Assembly: GCF_002159845.1 (NCBI RefSeq)
Contig: NZ_NFJK01000021.1
Location: 1 to 59,132, forward strand
Source of the DNA: Anaeromassilibacillus sp. An250
GTDB lineage: Bacteria; Bacillota; Clostridia; Oscillospirales; Acutalibacteraceae
Length of the DNA stretch: 59,132 nt
Direction of reading: 5' to 3'
The notes below the pieces were generated by a model. The model saw only the letters and a list, made by a program, of their open reading frames with translations, was not told the DNA's origin and did no database searches. Shown here piece after piece: positions 16,679 to 25,571 of the stretch. The translations under genes were made by a program, and so were the position numbers. The stretch's first letter is position 1; each line of letters starts with the position of its first letter.

Positions 16679-17983
16679 ATGCCGAGAAAGAAAAATGATT
16701 TGTTGGAAGTTTTAGAACCCATACCCCAAGAGCAAATGGAGGATCAGGCTGATATGGCATCGGCAGCGGGTGCTTCTGGACAGGAAGACATCAGCGAGAT
16801 TTTGGCGTCGATGGACGGCACCACTCTTGGATCGGACACGTTGCCGGAATCCGCCCCGCCCGCAGATGAAACACCTGAAGACACCCCTGCCCCTGCCGAT
16901 ACCCCCAATGCCGCTGAAGATACAGAGCCGGATCCGCCCAAGCCCAAGCGTGCCACTCGAAAGAAAAAGACCGCGCCCGCTGTACCTGTGGAAACATCTC
17001 CGCCTCCCGCTGCCCCTCCGGAAGTTCTGGAGCCGAAACCAGCTCCCAGACCATCGTCCCGCCGTATTCCGGTGGATGACTCAATCCTCACTGTGGATGT
17101 CCGGGGTGAGGCAGAGACTCATGAGAGCATCGAGGATACCATCTGGCATGAGATACACAATGCCTACCGCACCCATAAAATTCTGACGGGGACCCTCAGC
17201 GGTATTGAGCAGACGGACTCCGGCAAAACCTTGGTGGTGGCGGACTATAAACATTTCCGTATTATCATCCCGCTGAAGGAGATGATGATTAGTCTGGGTC
17301 GCAGCCCTTCCGGCGAGGCGTATACCGATTTGGTCCGCCGTCAGAACAAGATCCTTGGTAATATGCTGGGGGCCGAGATTGATTTTGTTGTCAAGGGCAT
17401 CGACTCCAAGACCCGCAGCGTGGTTGCCAGCCGTAAAGAGGCCATGCTCAAAAAGCGGCAGCTCTTTTATCTGGACACCGACGCATCCGGGCGCTACCGC
17501 ATTTATGAAGGGCGCGTCGTCCAGTGCCGCGTAATTGCAGTGGCCGAAAAAGTCATCCGGGTCGAGATATTCGGTGTAGAGACCTCCATTATGGCCCGCG
17601 ACCTGGCTTGGGACTGGATCGGTGACGCGCATGACCGTTTCTCTGTGGGCGATCAGATTCTGGTGCGTATTACCGGCGTTTGGCGGGAGGGTTTGGAAGA
17701 TGTCGGCGTAAGAGCCGATGTCAAGAGCGTATCTCAGGCAACGGACCGCAGCAACTTGCAGAAATGCCGGATCCAGAGCAAGTACGCCGGCACTGTCACC
17801 GACGTGCATAAAGGCATCGTTTACATCCGCCTGATGAACGGGGTCAACGCCATCGCGCACTCCTGCTATGACCGGCGGATGCCCGGAAAAAAAGATGATG
17901 TCAGCTTTGCCGTGACAAAGATCGATGAGGAGCGCGGGGTAGCAATCGGGATTATTACCCGCATTATCAAGCAGAACTTGTAA
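16679..17983 (+). CDS. S1 RNA-binding-domain protein with acidic/proline-rich N-terminus
   Basis: 434 residues, AAGGAGG upstream. Residues ~1-130 are acidic, Pro- and Ala-rich and probably disordered. Residues ~150-430 show S1-like repeats: GKTLVVADYKHFRIIIPLKE, then a segment around residues 275-310 with YEGRVVQCRVIAV, and YAGTVTDVHKGIVYIRLMNG. S1 domains bind RNA or single-stranded DNA. The gene follows VirD4 directly, as in related Clostridia elements, so a role in handling transfer DNA or in translation of element mRNAs is possible (inference). Confidence 0.78.
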   Translation: MPRKKNDLLEVLEPIPQEQMEDQADMASAAGASGQEDISEILASMDGTTLGSDTLPESAPPADETPEDTPAPADTPNAAEDTEPDPPKPKRATRKKKTAPAVPVETSPPPAAPPEVLEPKPAPRPSSRRIPVDDSILTVDVRGEAETHESIEDTIWHEIHNAYRTHKILTGTLSGIEQTDSGKTLVVADYKHFRIIIPLKEMMISLGRSPSGEAYTDLVRRQNKILGNMLGAEIDFVVKGIDSKTRSVVASRKEAMLKKRQLFYLDTDASGRYRIYEGRVVQCRVIAVAEKVIRVEIFGVETSIMARDLAWDWIGDAHDRFSVGDQILVRITGVWREGLEDVGVRADVKSVSQATDRSNLQKCRIQSKYAGTVTDVHKGIVYIRLMNGVNAIAHSCYDRRMPGKKDDVSFAVTKIDEERGVAIGIITRIIKQNL

Positions 17984-18045
17984 TTGGCACAGGCCTGTCA
18001 CAACATTGGCACGGTTTTGCGATGTTCAAGTAAATCCATATCTGC

Positions 18046-18111
18046 TATAATCAGTACAGTGAAAATTATGGACAGCGGCTGCCGGCCTCCCCGATTTGCA
18101 GTCGCTTTTTT
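18046..18111 (+). promoter_or_regulatory. Promoter -10 box and attenuator-like hairpin before the pilus genes
   Basis: A consensus TATAAT lies at 18046-18051 without a good -35 box. AGCGGCTGC (18074-18082) pairs with GCAGTCGCT (18098-18106) with one G-U pair and is followed by six T. The hairpin ends 9 bases before the next gene, so it lies in that gene's leader and may act as an attenuator. Confidence 0.55.
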
Positions 18112-18120
18112 GTAAAGGCG

Positions 18121-18579
18121 GTGATTTCAATTTTACAAAAGCGTATTCGCAGGCTCTTACATTCCGAGGCCGGCGACGCCAATTATCTGAGCACGCTTCT
18201 GTTCATCTTCATCGCGGTCATCCTGCTGGCTTTCATCTTGAATGTTTTCAGCATCATCAGCACAAAACAGCAGCTCGACCATGCAGCCGACCAGATGGTA
18301 AAGCAAATCCAGCTGGCTGGAGGCGTCAACGATGACACAGATGAACTTTTCGACTTCCTGTGTTCTGAGATAACCGGAGCCAGCGATATTGATTACACAA
18401 TCTCTACCAGCTACCATACTCCACGGCCTGCCGGGATGCAGAAGGCCATCCAGCTTGGTACCCCGTTCTATATCACCATCACTGGACGAGCCGAATTGGG
18501 CGGTTTCTGGAACTTTGATCTCATCAACATCCGTGTGGTCGCCCGGGGCTCCGGTGTGTCAGAGATCTATTGGAAGTGA
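18121..18579 (+). CDS. TadE-like prepilin, DUF4320-like
   Basis: 152 residues. After a short basic leader comes EAGDANYLSTLLFIFIAVIL, a hydrophobic helix preceded by Gly-Asp, as in class III prepilins and TadE-type pseudopilins. The rest is an extracytoplasmic alpha/beta domain. The GTG at 18121 touches the AAAGGCG ribosome site; ATT at 18130 would have normal spacing, so the true start may be the ATT. It is probably processed by the A24 peptidase encoded at 22103. It resembles DUF4320 (from memory). Confidence 0.75.
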   Translation: MISILQKRIRRLLHSEAGDANYLSTLLFIFIAVILLAFILNVFSIISTKQQLDHAADQMVKQIQLAGGVNDDTDELFDFLCSEITGASDIDYTISTSYHTPRPAGMQKAIQLGTPFYITITGRAELGGFWNFDLINIRVVARGSGVSEIYWK

Positions 18580-18589
18580 GGTGGATGGA

Positions 18590-19090
18590 TTGCGCGAACT
18601 GATCAGCCGTATAAAACGGCCGCTGAAAAATGAACGTGGGGACATTCCGGTTTTCGCCTGCTTTTTTGTTACCGGAGTCATTATGCTGGTTACTTTCCTG
18701 CTACTCTTCTTCTCAGTCCAAATCAACTGCATCAACATTCGCAATGGCATCAAAATGGAGCTCAACAACCTCAGCGCCTCCATCTACGCAGACACCTACC
18801 GGTCACAGCGGGAAAGCAATTTCAGCGAGTATTTGAACACCCTCTATCAGAGCAGCAGCTATAAGAGCCAGCTGGAGAACATTGTTTTGGATGGGCTGGA
18901 AAGCAAAATTTCTCTGTCTACCGATGACTATACCATTCGCAACACCGATCTGGAGTTTTCCATAGACGGGGATCGCATGGAATATGTGTTTACCTGCGAG
19001 GTTGACTTTTTTATTAAAATGTTTGGCAGCAACTACCCTGTCATCACACAGGAGATCCGTTTGACCGGCTACCACAACACCAAGTTCTGA
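18590..19090 (+). CDS. Second TadE/TadF-like prepilin-type protein
   Basis: 166 residues from a TTG with GAGGTGG 4 bases upstream. A basic leader is followed by ERGDIPVFACFFVTGVIMLV, again Gly-Asp just before a hydrophobic helix. The extracytoplasmic part (residues ~50-166) is predicted alpha/beta without a named domain. The pair with the preceding gene mirrors the two minor pseudopilin genes (TadE, TadF) of Tad loci. It lies 10 bases after its neighbour. Confidence 0.7.
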   Translation: MRELISRIKRPLKNERGDIPVFACFFVTGVIMLVTFLLLFFSVQINCINIRNGIKMELNNLSASIYADTYRSQRESNFSEYLNTLYQSSSYKSQLENIVLDGLESKISLSTDDYTIRNTDLEFSIDGDRMEYVFTCEVDFFIKMFGSNYPVITQEIRLTGYHNTKF

Positions 19091-19152
19091 AGCCGCTGTT
19101 GAAAAAGGCCTGGCGAAAAGCGTAAATAAGGAAAGAAGGAGGTCTTCACTTT

Positions 19153-19707
19153 ATGAAAAAGTTTTTTACGTCAAAACCATTTGTCATTTCTGCTCTGGCG
19201 GTCCTTTGCATCGGTATTGTTGCCGCCTGTCTGATTTGGGGACGGGATAAACCCAGCGAGTTCACCCCTGACCCGCAGGAGAGCCAGACCACCGATGAGT
19301 GGAAAGACAATTCTTCCTCCGGCAACGGCGCGGAAAGCTGGAACACTCCCGGTGGTGCGGAAAACCAGCCGGACGAAGCATACCCCAAAGTCGTGGAAGA
19401 AACCGAAGATGAGGTCGTTGTTGATTTCACAGCGCCCAAATCCCCGGATGAGGCGGAACCCCCCGAAATACCGGAAGGCAAGACAGAGATTGCGGATCCG
19501 GAACCTGACCACACCCCCAACATCGACCCGTCTGTTACAGCGCCTGAGCCCGAAGCGCCGGCATCCAGTGGCCCTGCCCCCGGCAGCACCAACAACAACG
19601 GTGAATTTTATGATCCAGTGTTTGGGTGGGTAAAGCCCGGGACTGTTCAACAGCAGGAAATCGACAACGAGGGCGACCCCAATAAAATGGTCGGCAATAT
19701 GGGTTAA
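19153..19707 (+). CDS. Membrane-anchored Pro/Glu-rich surface protein, DUF6550-like
   Basis: 184 residues, GAAAGAAGGAGG upstream. One N-terminal membrane segment (residues ~10-28) acts as signal anchor. The rest is very rich in Pro, Glu, Asp and Asn and is probably an extended wall-spanning stalk, ending with DPVFGWVKPGT. It resembles DUF6550 proteins found beside DUF4320 genes in Clostridia elements (from memory). It may connect the pilus base to the wall (inference). Confidence 0.65.
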   Translation: MKKFFTSKPFVISALAVLCIGIVAACLIWGRDKPSEFTPDPQESQTTDEWKDNSSSGNGAESWNTPGGAENQPDEAYPKVVEETEDEVVVDFTAPKSPDEAEPPEIPEGKTEIADPEPDHTPNIDPSVTAPEPEAPASSGPAPGSTNNNGEFYDPVFGWVKPGTVQQQEIDNEGDPNKMVGNMG

Positions 19708-19726
19708 TATTCAGACATAATCATGC

Positions 19727-19756
19727 TTGAATATCGCACAGTATTTGTGCTATACT
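19727..19756 (+). promoter_or_regulatory. Toxin-antitoxin promoter with operator
   Basis: TTGAAT (19727-19732), 18 bases, TATACT (19751-19756). The spacer contains the perfect inverted repeat GCACA-gtatt-TGTGC (19736-19750), a plausible binding site for the antitoxin or toxin-antitoxin complex. This gives the pair its own regulated promoter inside the transfer operon. Confidence 0.65.
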
Positions 19757-19780
19757 ATAGGCATGAAAGGAAGTGATCTT

Positions 19781-20044
19781 ATGCCAACCATTCGTCCTAT
19801 GGCAGACCTTCGTGATACAGGCAAAATTTCTGAGCTCTGCTATCAAAAAAACGAGCCTGTTTTTATCACAAAAAACGGAAGCGGGCATCTTGTGGTAATG
19901 AGCATGGATACCTACGAAAAGCAGCTTGGCATTCTGGATGTCTACCGCAAGCTGGGCGCCGCGGAAAAACAACTGGAGGATGGCGTTCCGCTTCTGGATG
20001 GAGACGAGGTGATCAAGCGCCTGCGCGAAAAGCATGGAAAATGA
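19781..20044 (+). CDS. Phd/YefM-type antitoxin
   Basis: 87 residues from the ATG at 19781 (AAAGGAAG 9 bases upstream). The start fits the Phd/YefM fold: PTIRPMADLRDTGKISELC, then EPVFITKNGSGHLVVMS, which forms the DNA-binding dimer, and a charged C-terminal tail that would wrap the toxin. It overlaps the toxin gene by 11 bases. It has its own promoter and operator. It is expected to neutralise the toxin and repress the pair, and would stabilise the element in its host (family knowledge). Confidence 0.9.
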   Translation: MPTIRPMADLRDTGKISELCYQKNEPVFITKNGSGHLVVMSMDTYEKQLGILDVYRKLGAAEKQLEDGVPLLDGDEVIKRLREKHGK

Positions 20045-20354
20045 GCTGTATAAAATCCGTTACACCCCTCTGGCATACGAGGATCTGGACAGCATTGACA
20101 GCTACATCTCTGAAACGCTGTGCAACGAGTCTGCGGCGGAACGGCTGCTGGACAAAATCGAAAAAGCGGCCGGCCAGCTCAAACAGTTCCCGCGCATGGG
20201 CAGCGAGGTAGAGGATCCGTACCTGAGCGCAAAGGGGTATCGGAAACTGGTGGTTGACAACTATCTGCTTTTCCACCTCATTGATGACGCCCAAAAGGAA
20301 GTTATCGTTATGCGCGTCATATATGGCGCACGCGAATACCATGACCTTTTATAA
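20034..20354 (+). CDS. RelE/ParE-family toxin
   Basis: 106 residues. The fold signature is clear: YKIRYTPLAYEDLDSIDSYI, then an LLDKIEKAAGQLKQFPRMG helix, YRKLVVDNYLLFH strands and VIVMRVIYGAREY at the end. ParE members inhibit gyrase and RelE members cut mRNA on the ribosome; the sequence alone does not decide. Conserved basic and aromatic residues near the end (R, Y) fit an active toxin. The overlap with the antitoxin gene gives coupled translation. Confidence 0.9.
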   Translation: MENELYKIRYTPLAYEDLDSIDSYISETLCNESAAERLLDKIEKAAGQLKQFPRMGSEVEDPYLSAKGYRKLVVDNYLLFHLIDDAQKEVIVMRVIYGAREYHDLL

Positions 20355-20375
20355 ACAATGAATAGAAGGCATACA

Positions 20376-20410
20376 AGCCGTCACTTCATGACAGGAAGTG
20401 ACGGCTTTTT
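20376..20410 (+). terminator. Terminator after the toxin gene
   Basis: A perfect 12-bp stem (20376-20387 with 20395-20406), 7-base loop, followed by five T. It is directly followed by the ribosome site of the next gene, so it insulates the toxin-antitoxin unit or attenuates transcription into the pilus genes. Confidence 0.85.
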
Positions 20411-20433
20411 ATGTTCAAAGGAGTGTGATTTCA

Positions 20434-22128
20434 CTGAAAAGACTGTGCGGCCTGCTCTTGAGCTGCCTGTTGCTGATGGGTATGCTGGGGACTCCGGCTT
20501 TTGCGGATGGCGGAAATCCCAACATCGACGGCGGCGGTGGTTCGATGGGGCAAGGTACTTCTACAAATTTTTGGAATCCGGGCAATGATGGCGTTCGGAT
20601 TACGGTTGTGAACAGCGAGAGTGGTTCTGCAGCGGCAGGGCCGGTGGATTTCTCCAACCGGACGCAATCCGGGACGATTGCCCATTTTGGCAAAGTAAGC
20701 AAGCTGAGCTACCGTGGTGGTGCTTCTCTTTCCCTGCAGTCCGGCGTCGCATATACCTGCCTCAAGCCTAAAACGGCAATGCCGACCATCGTAAGCAGTG
20801 GGGGGCGCAATAATATTGACGCCATCAAGCGGTACTTTTGCAGCGAGTATGCCTGTATGATGGTAGCGGAGGCCACCGGGATTGGCTATGAAGACCTCAT
20901 CAGCGGCCAGTATAAGCTGCTGATTGAACCAATGGTCTTTTTTACCTACAACGGCCAGTATTATGCTATGACTGCGACTGAAGCTGCTCTGTACGATCAA
21001 ATGGCAAGCGGCGGTCTGCGAAGCAAAATGGCGTCTCTGACGCATCAAAACCTCCCGCTGGCTCTTTACCTGGAATACAGCGATCTTGGCTTCCCAGTTT
21101 GGTCCGGCGGCGCCAGCGGCCGCCAGTCCAATACCGATATTATCAACGCCCTGGGGCTTGGTATTGTGTGGTTTGATGAGGTCCCAGACCCGCCCAGTAT
21201 CGATGCGCCGGATGTTCAGTACCGGGTAGATACGGATGTAATCACCAGCATCACCCTCTCGACTGGCAGCCGCAGAACTCCGGATAATCCCGCGTCGGTA
21301 ACCTTTACCATTGACGGACGGCGCTACCGGGTTGACAACATCGTGATTCCCGCCGGCGATTCCCAAGTGGTCTGGGTAAAATGGCACACGCCCAGCACGC
21401 CGCAGCGGCTTACGATTTCCGTATCGGTCAGCGGCGGATCCACAGCCCAAACCACATTTATTGCCGATATTGTGGATCTAAAAGAGAAAGTCCCCCCAGA
21501 TCCGCTGGCGACGGATACCAATCCGAGCTACTCCGTCCCCAGCCTGCCCTCCAACTCCCAGAAAACCACTGCGCACTGGGGAGTGTGGGACTGCTACTGG
21601 GTGCCGGATTGGGATTGGTGCGACCATGGCGAGGATGGCGGCCACTGGGTTGACAACGGCGATTGGGAATATTCCTATGACAGCTATTCCGCCAGCATTA
21701 CCGGAACGATGGAACTGATGCCCGATGATATTGTTCCTACCGCTGAAGGCAAAAGTATGAAATCGGGCTATGGCGTAAAAGTAGATGTAACGACGAGATT
21801 GACTACGAACTCCCCCTCCAGCCATTACACTTATACCCAGACCGCCCTGTCCGTATTTCCGGAGTTCCAATACCAGACATACCTGCGGTTGCTGGAGCGG
21901 ACTTCAGGCGGGATGAATGCGGTATTCAATTTCCGTGAAAATGAGTTTTCCACCTATAACCGCAGGGTGCATTTCACTCCGGTGTGGTTCCCAGACAAAA
22001 CAAAATACACGGTTTACACGCAAGTTTGGGACACCTGGACGCCAGATGGGATGCTGTCGGTCAATCTGAACGACTATGTGGCGATTGACAAGAGTTTGTT
22101 TGATGACTGGTACACAAATCGGGAATAA
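20434..22128 (+). CDS. Large secreted protein of the pilus/transfer module, CTG start likely
   Basis: 564 residues if started at CTG 20434, which gives a clean signal peptide (KRLCGLLLSCLLLMGMLGTP) and lies behind AAAGGAG; the only upstream ATG lies within the terminator region and has no ribosome site. The mature protein has a Gly-rich start, an alpha/beta part (residues ~60-240), a beta-sandwich resembling a CARDB-type domain (~250-350) and a Trp/Asp-rich region (~390-420, HWGVWDCYWVPDWDWC). I do not recognise a family. The place before the prepilin peptidase gene suggests a pilus-associated or contact protein (inference). Confidence 0.75.
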   Translation: MKRLCGLLLSCLLLMGMLGTPAFADGGNPNIDGGGGSMGQGTSTNFWNPGNDGVRITVVNSESGSAAAGPVDFSNRTQSGTIAHFGKVSKLSYRGGASLSLQSGVAYTCLKPKTAMPTIVSSGGRNNIDAIKRYFCSEYACMMVAEATGIGYEDLISGQYKLLIEPMVFFTYNGQYYAMTATEAALYDQMASGGLRSKMASLTHQNLPLALYLEYSDLGFPVWSGGASGRQSNTDIINALGLGIVWFDEVPDPPSIDAPDVQYRVDTDVITSITLSTGSRRTPDNPASVTFTIDGRRYRVDNIVIPAGDSQVVWVKWHTPSTPQRLTISVSVSGGSTAQTTFIADIVDLKEKVPPDPLATDTNPSYSVPSLPSNSQKTTAHWGVWDCYWVPDWDWCDHGEDGGHWVDNGDWEYSYDSYSASITGTMELMPDDIVPTAEGKSMKSGYGVKVDVTTRLTTNSPSSHYTYTQTALSVFPEFQYQTYLRLLERTSGGMNAVFNFRENEFSTYNRRVHFTPVWFPDKTKYTVYTQVWDTWTPDGMLSVNLNDYVAIDKSLFDDWYTNRE

Positions 22129-22594
22129 CCCGCTGCTGGCAGCCTATGGCGCCGTTCTGGTTGCCATCATTACCGCTTTTGCAATCTATGACCTGTACAA
22201 GAGGCGGGTGCCGAACAAGGCACTCGCCTTTTCTGCACCTGTTTTTCTGGCCGCCCCCATATTGGCGGCATGGGATGGCGGATCTTGGAGCATGGCGGTT
22301 GCAGCAGGCCAAATCATATGGTCCCTTCTGGGGGCGCTGGTGGGCTTCGGCATCCTTCTGTGCGCGGCGATGCTCACCAAAGGCGGTTGTGGTGTTGGAG
22401 GCGGCGACATCAAGTTGGCCGGCCTGATTGGCTGTGCTCTCGGTCCCTATGGGACGATGGGTATGTTGCTGACCGCCTGCATTTTGTGTATTCCGGCGGC
22501 ATTGTTCTGCAGGATGCGAAGGAAAACGGCGGCGTTGTCTTTGCCTTTTGTACCATTCCTCGCTGTTGGCTGCTGCCTGGTCTTTCTATTTTAA
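22103..22594 (+). CDS. A24-type prepilin peptidase (TadV/CpaA-like)
   Basis: 163 residues from the ATG at 22103, overlapping the preceding gene by 26 bases. Six hydrophobic segments. The two catalytic Asp of the A24 family are visible: Asp30 in AIYDLYKRRVPN and Asp102 in GGGDIKLAGLIG. It cleaves leader peptides of prepilins at the inner membrane face. The likely substrates are the three GD-containing prepilin-like proteins of the same block. The ribosome site is weak, so translation is probably coupled to the upstream gene. Confidence 0.9.
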   Translation: MTGTQIGNNPLLAAYGAVLVAIITAFAIYDLYKRRVPNKALAFSAPVFLAAPILAAWDGGSWSMAVAAGQIIWSLLGALVGFGILLCAAMLTKGGCGVGGGDIKLAGLIGCALGPYGTMGMLLTACILCIPAALFCRMRRKTAALSLPFVPFLAVGCCLVFLF

Positions 22595-22620
22595 ATCATC
22601 AGTTAAAGGAGTCGATCAAT

Positions 22621-23445
22621 ATGAAGCTTAATAACCGATTTCTGTTCGGGATTCTCAGTATCCTGCTGGCGGCCATCATCGCTTTTGTGGCCCTGCCCAC
22701 CATCAGCCGGCAGACTAACGGGAAAACAGAAATTGTCCGTGTGACCCAGCCGGTGCTGAAAGGCGCTGCCATCACCGACAAGGATGTGGAGATCGTAGAA
22801 GTTGGCAGCTACAACCTCCCCTCCAATATCGCCGTTTCCAAAGAAGATGTGGTGGGGCGGTATGCCGCTGCCGATCTGGCGGCAGGCGACTATATCCTGT
22901 CCAGCAAAGTCAGTGTGACTCCGGTCACATCGGATATTGCCCTCAACAGCATTCCTTCCGGCAAGGTGGCAATTTCACTGACGGTCAAGACGCTGGCCAG
23001 CGGCCTGTCAGATAAGCTGCAACCGGATGACATCATCCGCATCTACCACTTCCTCGACACCGCAAAGGACATCCCTGAACTGCAATTCGTCAAGGTCCTC
23101 TCGGTCACCGATTCCAAGGGCTACAATGTGGATAACACCAAGGAACTCTCCGAAGAAGAGGAAAAACAGCAATCTGCCACAATTACAGTGCTTGCCAGCC
23201 CAGAACAGGCCAAAATCATCACTGGACTCGAAAATGACGGCATGGCCCATGTCGCTCTGATCTCACGCGGTAATGAGGCGCTGGCAGAAGAACTGCTGGC
23301 CGAGCAGGATCAGCTTTTGACGGAGCTCTATTACCCGGAATTGCTGGAGCCGGAGCTCTCCACTCAAGAAGGCCCCGCTTCTGAACAAGGGCTGGAGAGC
23401 GAAGAAAGCACCATAGCTGAAGAGGAGGTAAGCGCCAATGAGTAA
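22621..23445 (+). CDS. CpaB/RcpC-like pilus assembly protein with SAF domain
   Basis: 274 residues from the ATG at 22621 (AAAGGAG, 10 bases upstream). One N-terminal membrane segment (~8-28), then a SAF domain (residues ~40-105, VLKGAAITDKDVEIVEVGSY, and AAADLAAGDYILSSKV) and a CpaB-like domain to ~225. The last ~50 residues are acidic and low in complexity. In Tad systems CpaB/RcpC modifies or anchors the pilus. It overlaps the next gene by 8 bases. Confidence 0.88.
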   Translation: MKLNNRFLFGILSILLAAIIAFVALPTISRQTNGKTEIVRVTQPVLKGAAITDKDVEIVEVGSYNLPSNIAVSKEDVVGRYAAADLAAGDYILSSKVSVTPVTSDIALNSIPSGKVAISLTVKTLASGLSDKLQPDDIIRIYHFLDTAKDIPELQFVKVLSVTDSKGYNVDNTKELSEEEEKQQSATITVLASPEQAKIITGLENDGMAHVALISRGNEALAEELLAEQDQLLTELYYPELLEPELSTQEGPASEQGLESEESTIAEEEVSANE

Positions 23446-24187
23446 GGTCATCACTGTCTGGGGCAGCCCTGGCAGCGGCAAATCCATGTTTTGCTGCATT
23501 CTGGCCAAGGCGCTGACCCGGGACAAGCAAAAAGCAATCATCATCAATGCCGATATCAGCGTACCCATGCTGCCGGTATGGTTGCCCGAGCAGATGATTG
23601 AAACGGGGGCATCCATCGGCCATGTGCTGACCTCGGTGGATATTGACACCACTCTGGTGGCCAGCAAGGTCACTGTCCTGAAGAGCTATCCCTTCATTGG
23701 ACTGATGGGGTACACCGCTGGCGAGAACCCGTTGAGCTACCCGGAGATCCGCTATGAGATGGTACTCCGGCTGATCGAGTCTGCGGCCAAGCTGGTGGAT
23801 TTCGTAATCTGCGACTGCAGTTCCAATATGACGAACTTCTTTACCCCGGCCGCTATCGAAGCCGCCGACACAGTGGTCCGCATTTTGACGCCTGATTTGA
23901 AGGGCGTGAACTACCTGAAAGCTCATCAGCCTCTGCTGACCGACAAGCGGTTCAAATATGCGGAACACTTGACTTTTGCCGGCCAAGCACGCCCTTTCCA
24001 CGCCATTGATGAAATGGAGCATCTGATCGGCGGTATGGACGGCCTGCTGCCGTACAGCAAGGAGATTGACCGGTGCGCAACTGAGGGCGGTATGTTTCAG
24101 GCCATCAAATACTGCCACCCTAAATATATGGCGTCGCTGAAAAAAGTTCTGGAGGAGGTGGCCGCAGCCGATGAACAATTTGAATGA
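23438..24187 (+). CDS. TadZ/CpaE-like ParA-family ATPase
   Basis: 249 residues. A P-loop GSPGSGKS (residues 9-16) is followed by IIINADISVPMLPVWLP, and DFVIC DCSSN (around residue 125) matches the Walker B region of MinD/ParA-like proteins. TadZ proteins place the Tad machine in the cell. The gene overlaps both neighbours (CpaB and TadA), indicating one operon. No receiver domain is present, unlike many CpaE proteins. Confidence 0.85.
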   Translation: MSKVITVWGSPGSGKSMFCCILAKALTRDKQKAIIINADISVPMLPVWLPEQMIETGASIGHVLTSVDIDTTLVASKVTVLKSYPFIGLMGYTAGENPLSYPEIRYEMVLRLIESAAKLVDFVICDCSSNMTNFFTPAAIEAADTVVRILTPDLKGVNYLKAHQPLLTDKRFKYAEHLTFAGQARPFHAIDEMEHLIGGMDGLLPYSKEIDRCATEGGMFQAIKYCHPKYMASLKKVLEEVAAADEQFE

Positions 24188-25571
24188 TATTTTCTTTGCC
24201 CCCACCGCCTCTGAAGAACTGAGCTATGAGCAGATCTTGGAGGATGTGCAGCGGTATTTTGCGGAAAATCATGCTGTTGCCATTGCCGGCGAGGGTGACA
24301 AGGGCGGCGAACTGCTTCAGGAGCTGATGACCCAGTATCTTGTTAAACGCCGGTACACTGTAGAGGGCCTGTCCACCGAAGAATTGGTGGAGCGGTTATA
24401 TGAGGATATGGCCGGCTACTCCTTTCTCAAGAAATGGATCTATCTCACCCCAGGCGTAGAGGAGGTCAACATCAATGCCTATAACGACATTGAAGTCATC
24501 ATGAACAGCGGGCGCAGCGTCAAGATCCCTGAAAAGTTCTCATCTCCCCAGCACGCCATCGATGTGGTGCGCCGAATGCTCAGCTCCTGCGGTATGATAC
24601 TGGATGACACCATGCCCTCGGTGGTGGGCTATCTGGACAAAAACATCCGTATTTCTGTGGATAAGACGCCCATTGTTGACCCGGATGTGGGACTCAACGC
24701 CAGCATCCGAATCGTCAACCAGCAGACCGTGAGCAAAGAGAAGCTGCTGGAATCCGGAAGCGCCACCAGCGAGATGCTGGAATTTCTGACGGCCTGCATC
24801 CGATACGGCGTATCAGTCTGTATCGCCGGCTCCACCGGCAGCGGCAAGACCACCATCATGGCATGGCTCTTATCTCAGGTCCCCAACAACCGACGCCTCA
24901 TCACCATTGAAGAGGGCAGCCGCGAGTTCGATCTGGTGCGGCGCGATGAAAACGGCCGGATTGCCAATTCCGTCGTCCACCTGCTGACCCGCCCCCATGA
25001 AAACCCGGCGCTTAATATCAACCAAGACTTCCTGCTGGAACGGGTGCTGCGCAAACACCCCGATGTGATCGGCGTCGGTGAAATGCGGTCGGCGGCAGAG
25101 AGTCTTGCCGCCGCCGAGAGTTCCCGGACGGGGCATACGGTCTGCACCACCATACACTCGAACAGCTGTGCATCCACCTACCGCCGTATGATGACGCTGG
25201 CCAAGCGTAAATATATGATGAGCGATGAAGTTCTAATGCAGATCATGGTGGAGGCGTATCCCATTGTCGTCTACACCAAACAGCTGGAAGACCGCAGCCG
25301 TAAAATCATGGAGATTATCGAAGGTGAAGGCTATGAGGACGGCAGGCTTATCTACCGCTCACTCTACAAGTATGAAGTGGCGGATAACACGATAGATGAA
25401 AACGGCGAGCCTCATGTAGTGGGTCGGCACAGAAAGGGCGATGACATCTCGGGCAACTTGCGCAAACGGTTCCTGGACAATGGCATCTCGTTCAAGGAAT
25501 TGGAGGTTTTCTCCCAAGAGCCGAGCCAGCTTATGCGCAAATTGGGCCCCTTCCCAAAGGAGGTAGATTGA
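24171..25571 (+). CDS. TadA/CpaF-family pilus assembly ATPase
   Basis: 466 residues, ATG 24171 overlapping the TadZ gene by 17 bases. Walker A is GSTGSGKTT (~219-227), then an Asp box with TIEEGSREFDLV, Walker B VIGVGEMRSAAES, and the His box GHTVCTTIHSNS, all typical of secretion/pilus ATPases of the TadA/CpaF class. The hexamer drives pilus extension and possibly retraction at the inner membrane together with TadB and TadC. VirB11-type ATPases are relatives and are usually missing in Gram-positive T4SS. Confidence 0.93.
   Translation: MNNLNDIFFAPTASEELSYEQILEDVQRYFAENHAVAIAGEGDKGGELLQELMTQYLVKRRYTVEGLSTEELVERLYEDMAGYSFLKKWIYLTPGVEEVNINAYNDIEVIMNSGRSVKIPEKFSSPQHAIDVVRRMLSSCGMILDDTMPSVVGYLDKNIRISVDKTPIVDPDVGLNASIRIVNQQTVSKEKLLESGSATSEMLEFLTACIRYGVSVCIAGSTGSGKTTIMAWLLSQVPNNRRLITIEEGSREFDLVRRDENGRIANSVVHLLTRPHENPALNINQDFLLERVLRKHPDVIGVGEMRSAAESLAAAESSRTGHTVCTTIHSNSCASTYRRMMTLAKRKYMMSDEVLMQIMVEAYPIVVYTKQLEDRSRKIMEIIEGEGYEDGRLIYRSLYKYEVADNTIDENGEPHVVGRHRKGDDISGNLRKRFLDNGISFKELEVFSQEPSQLMRKLGPFPKEVD

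Noticed and set aside
20431-21450. Leftward frame of 339 codons opposite the large secreted protein
   Set aside because: The rightward frame has a signal peptide, ribosome site and operon context; the leftward one is a shadow caused by codon bias.
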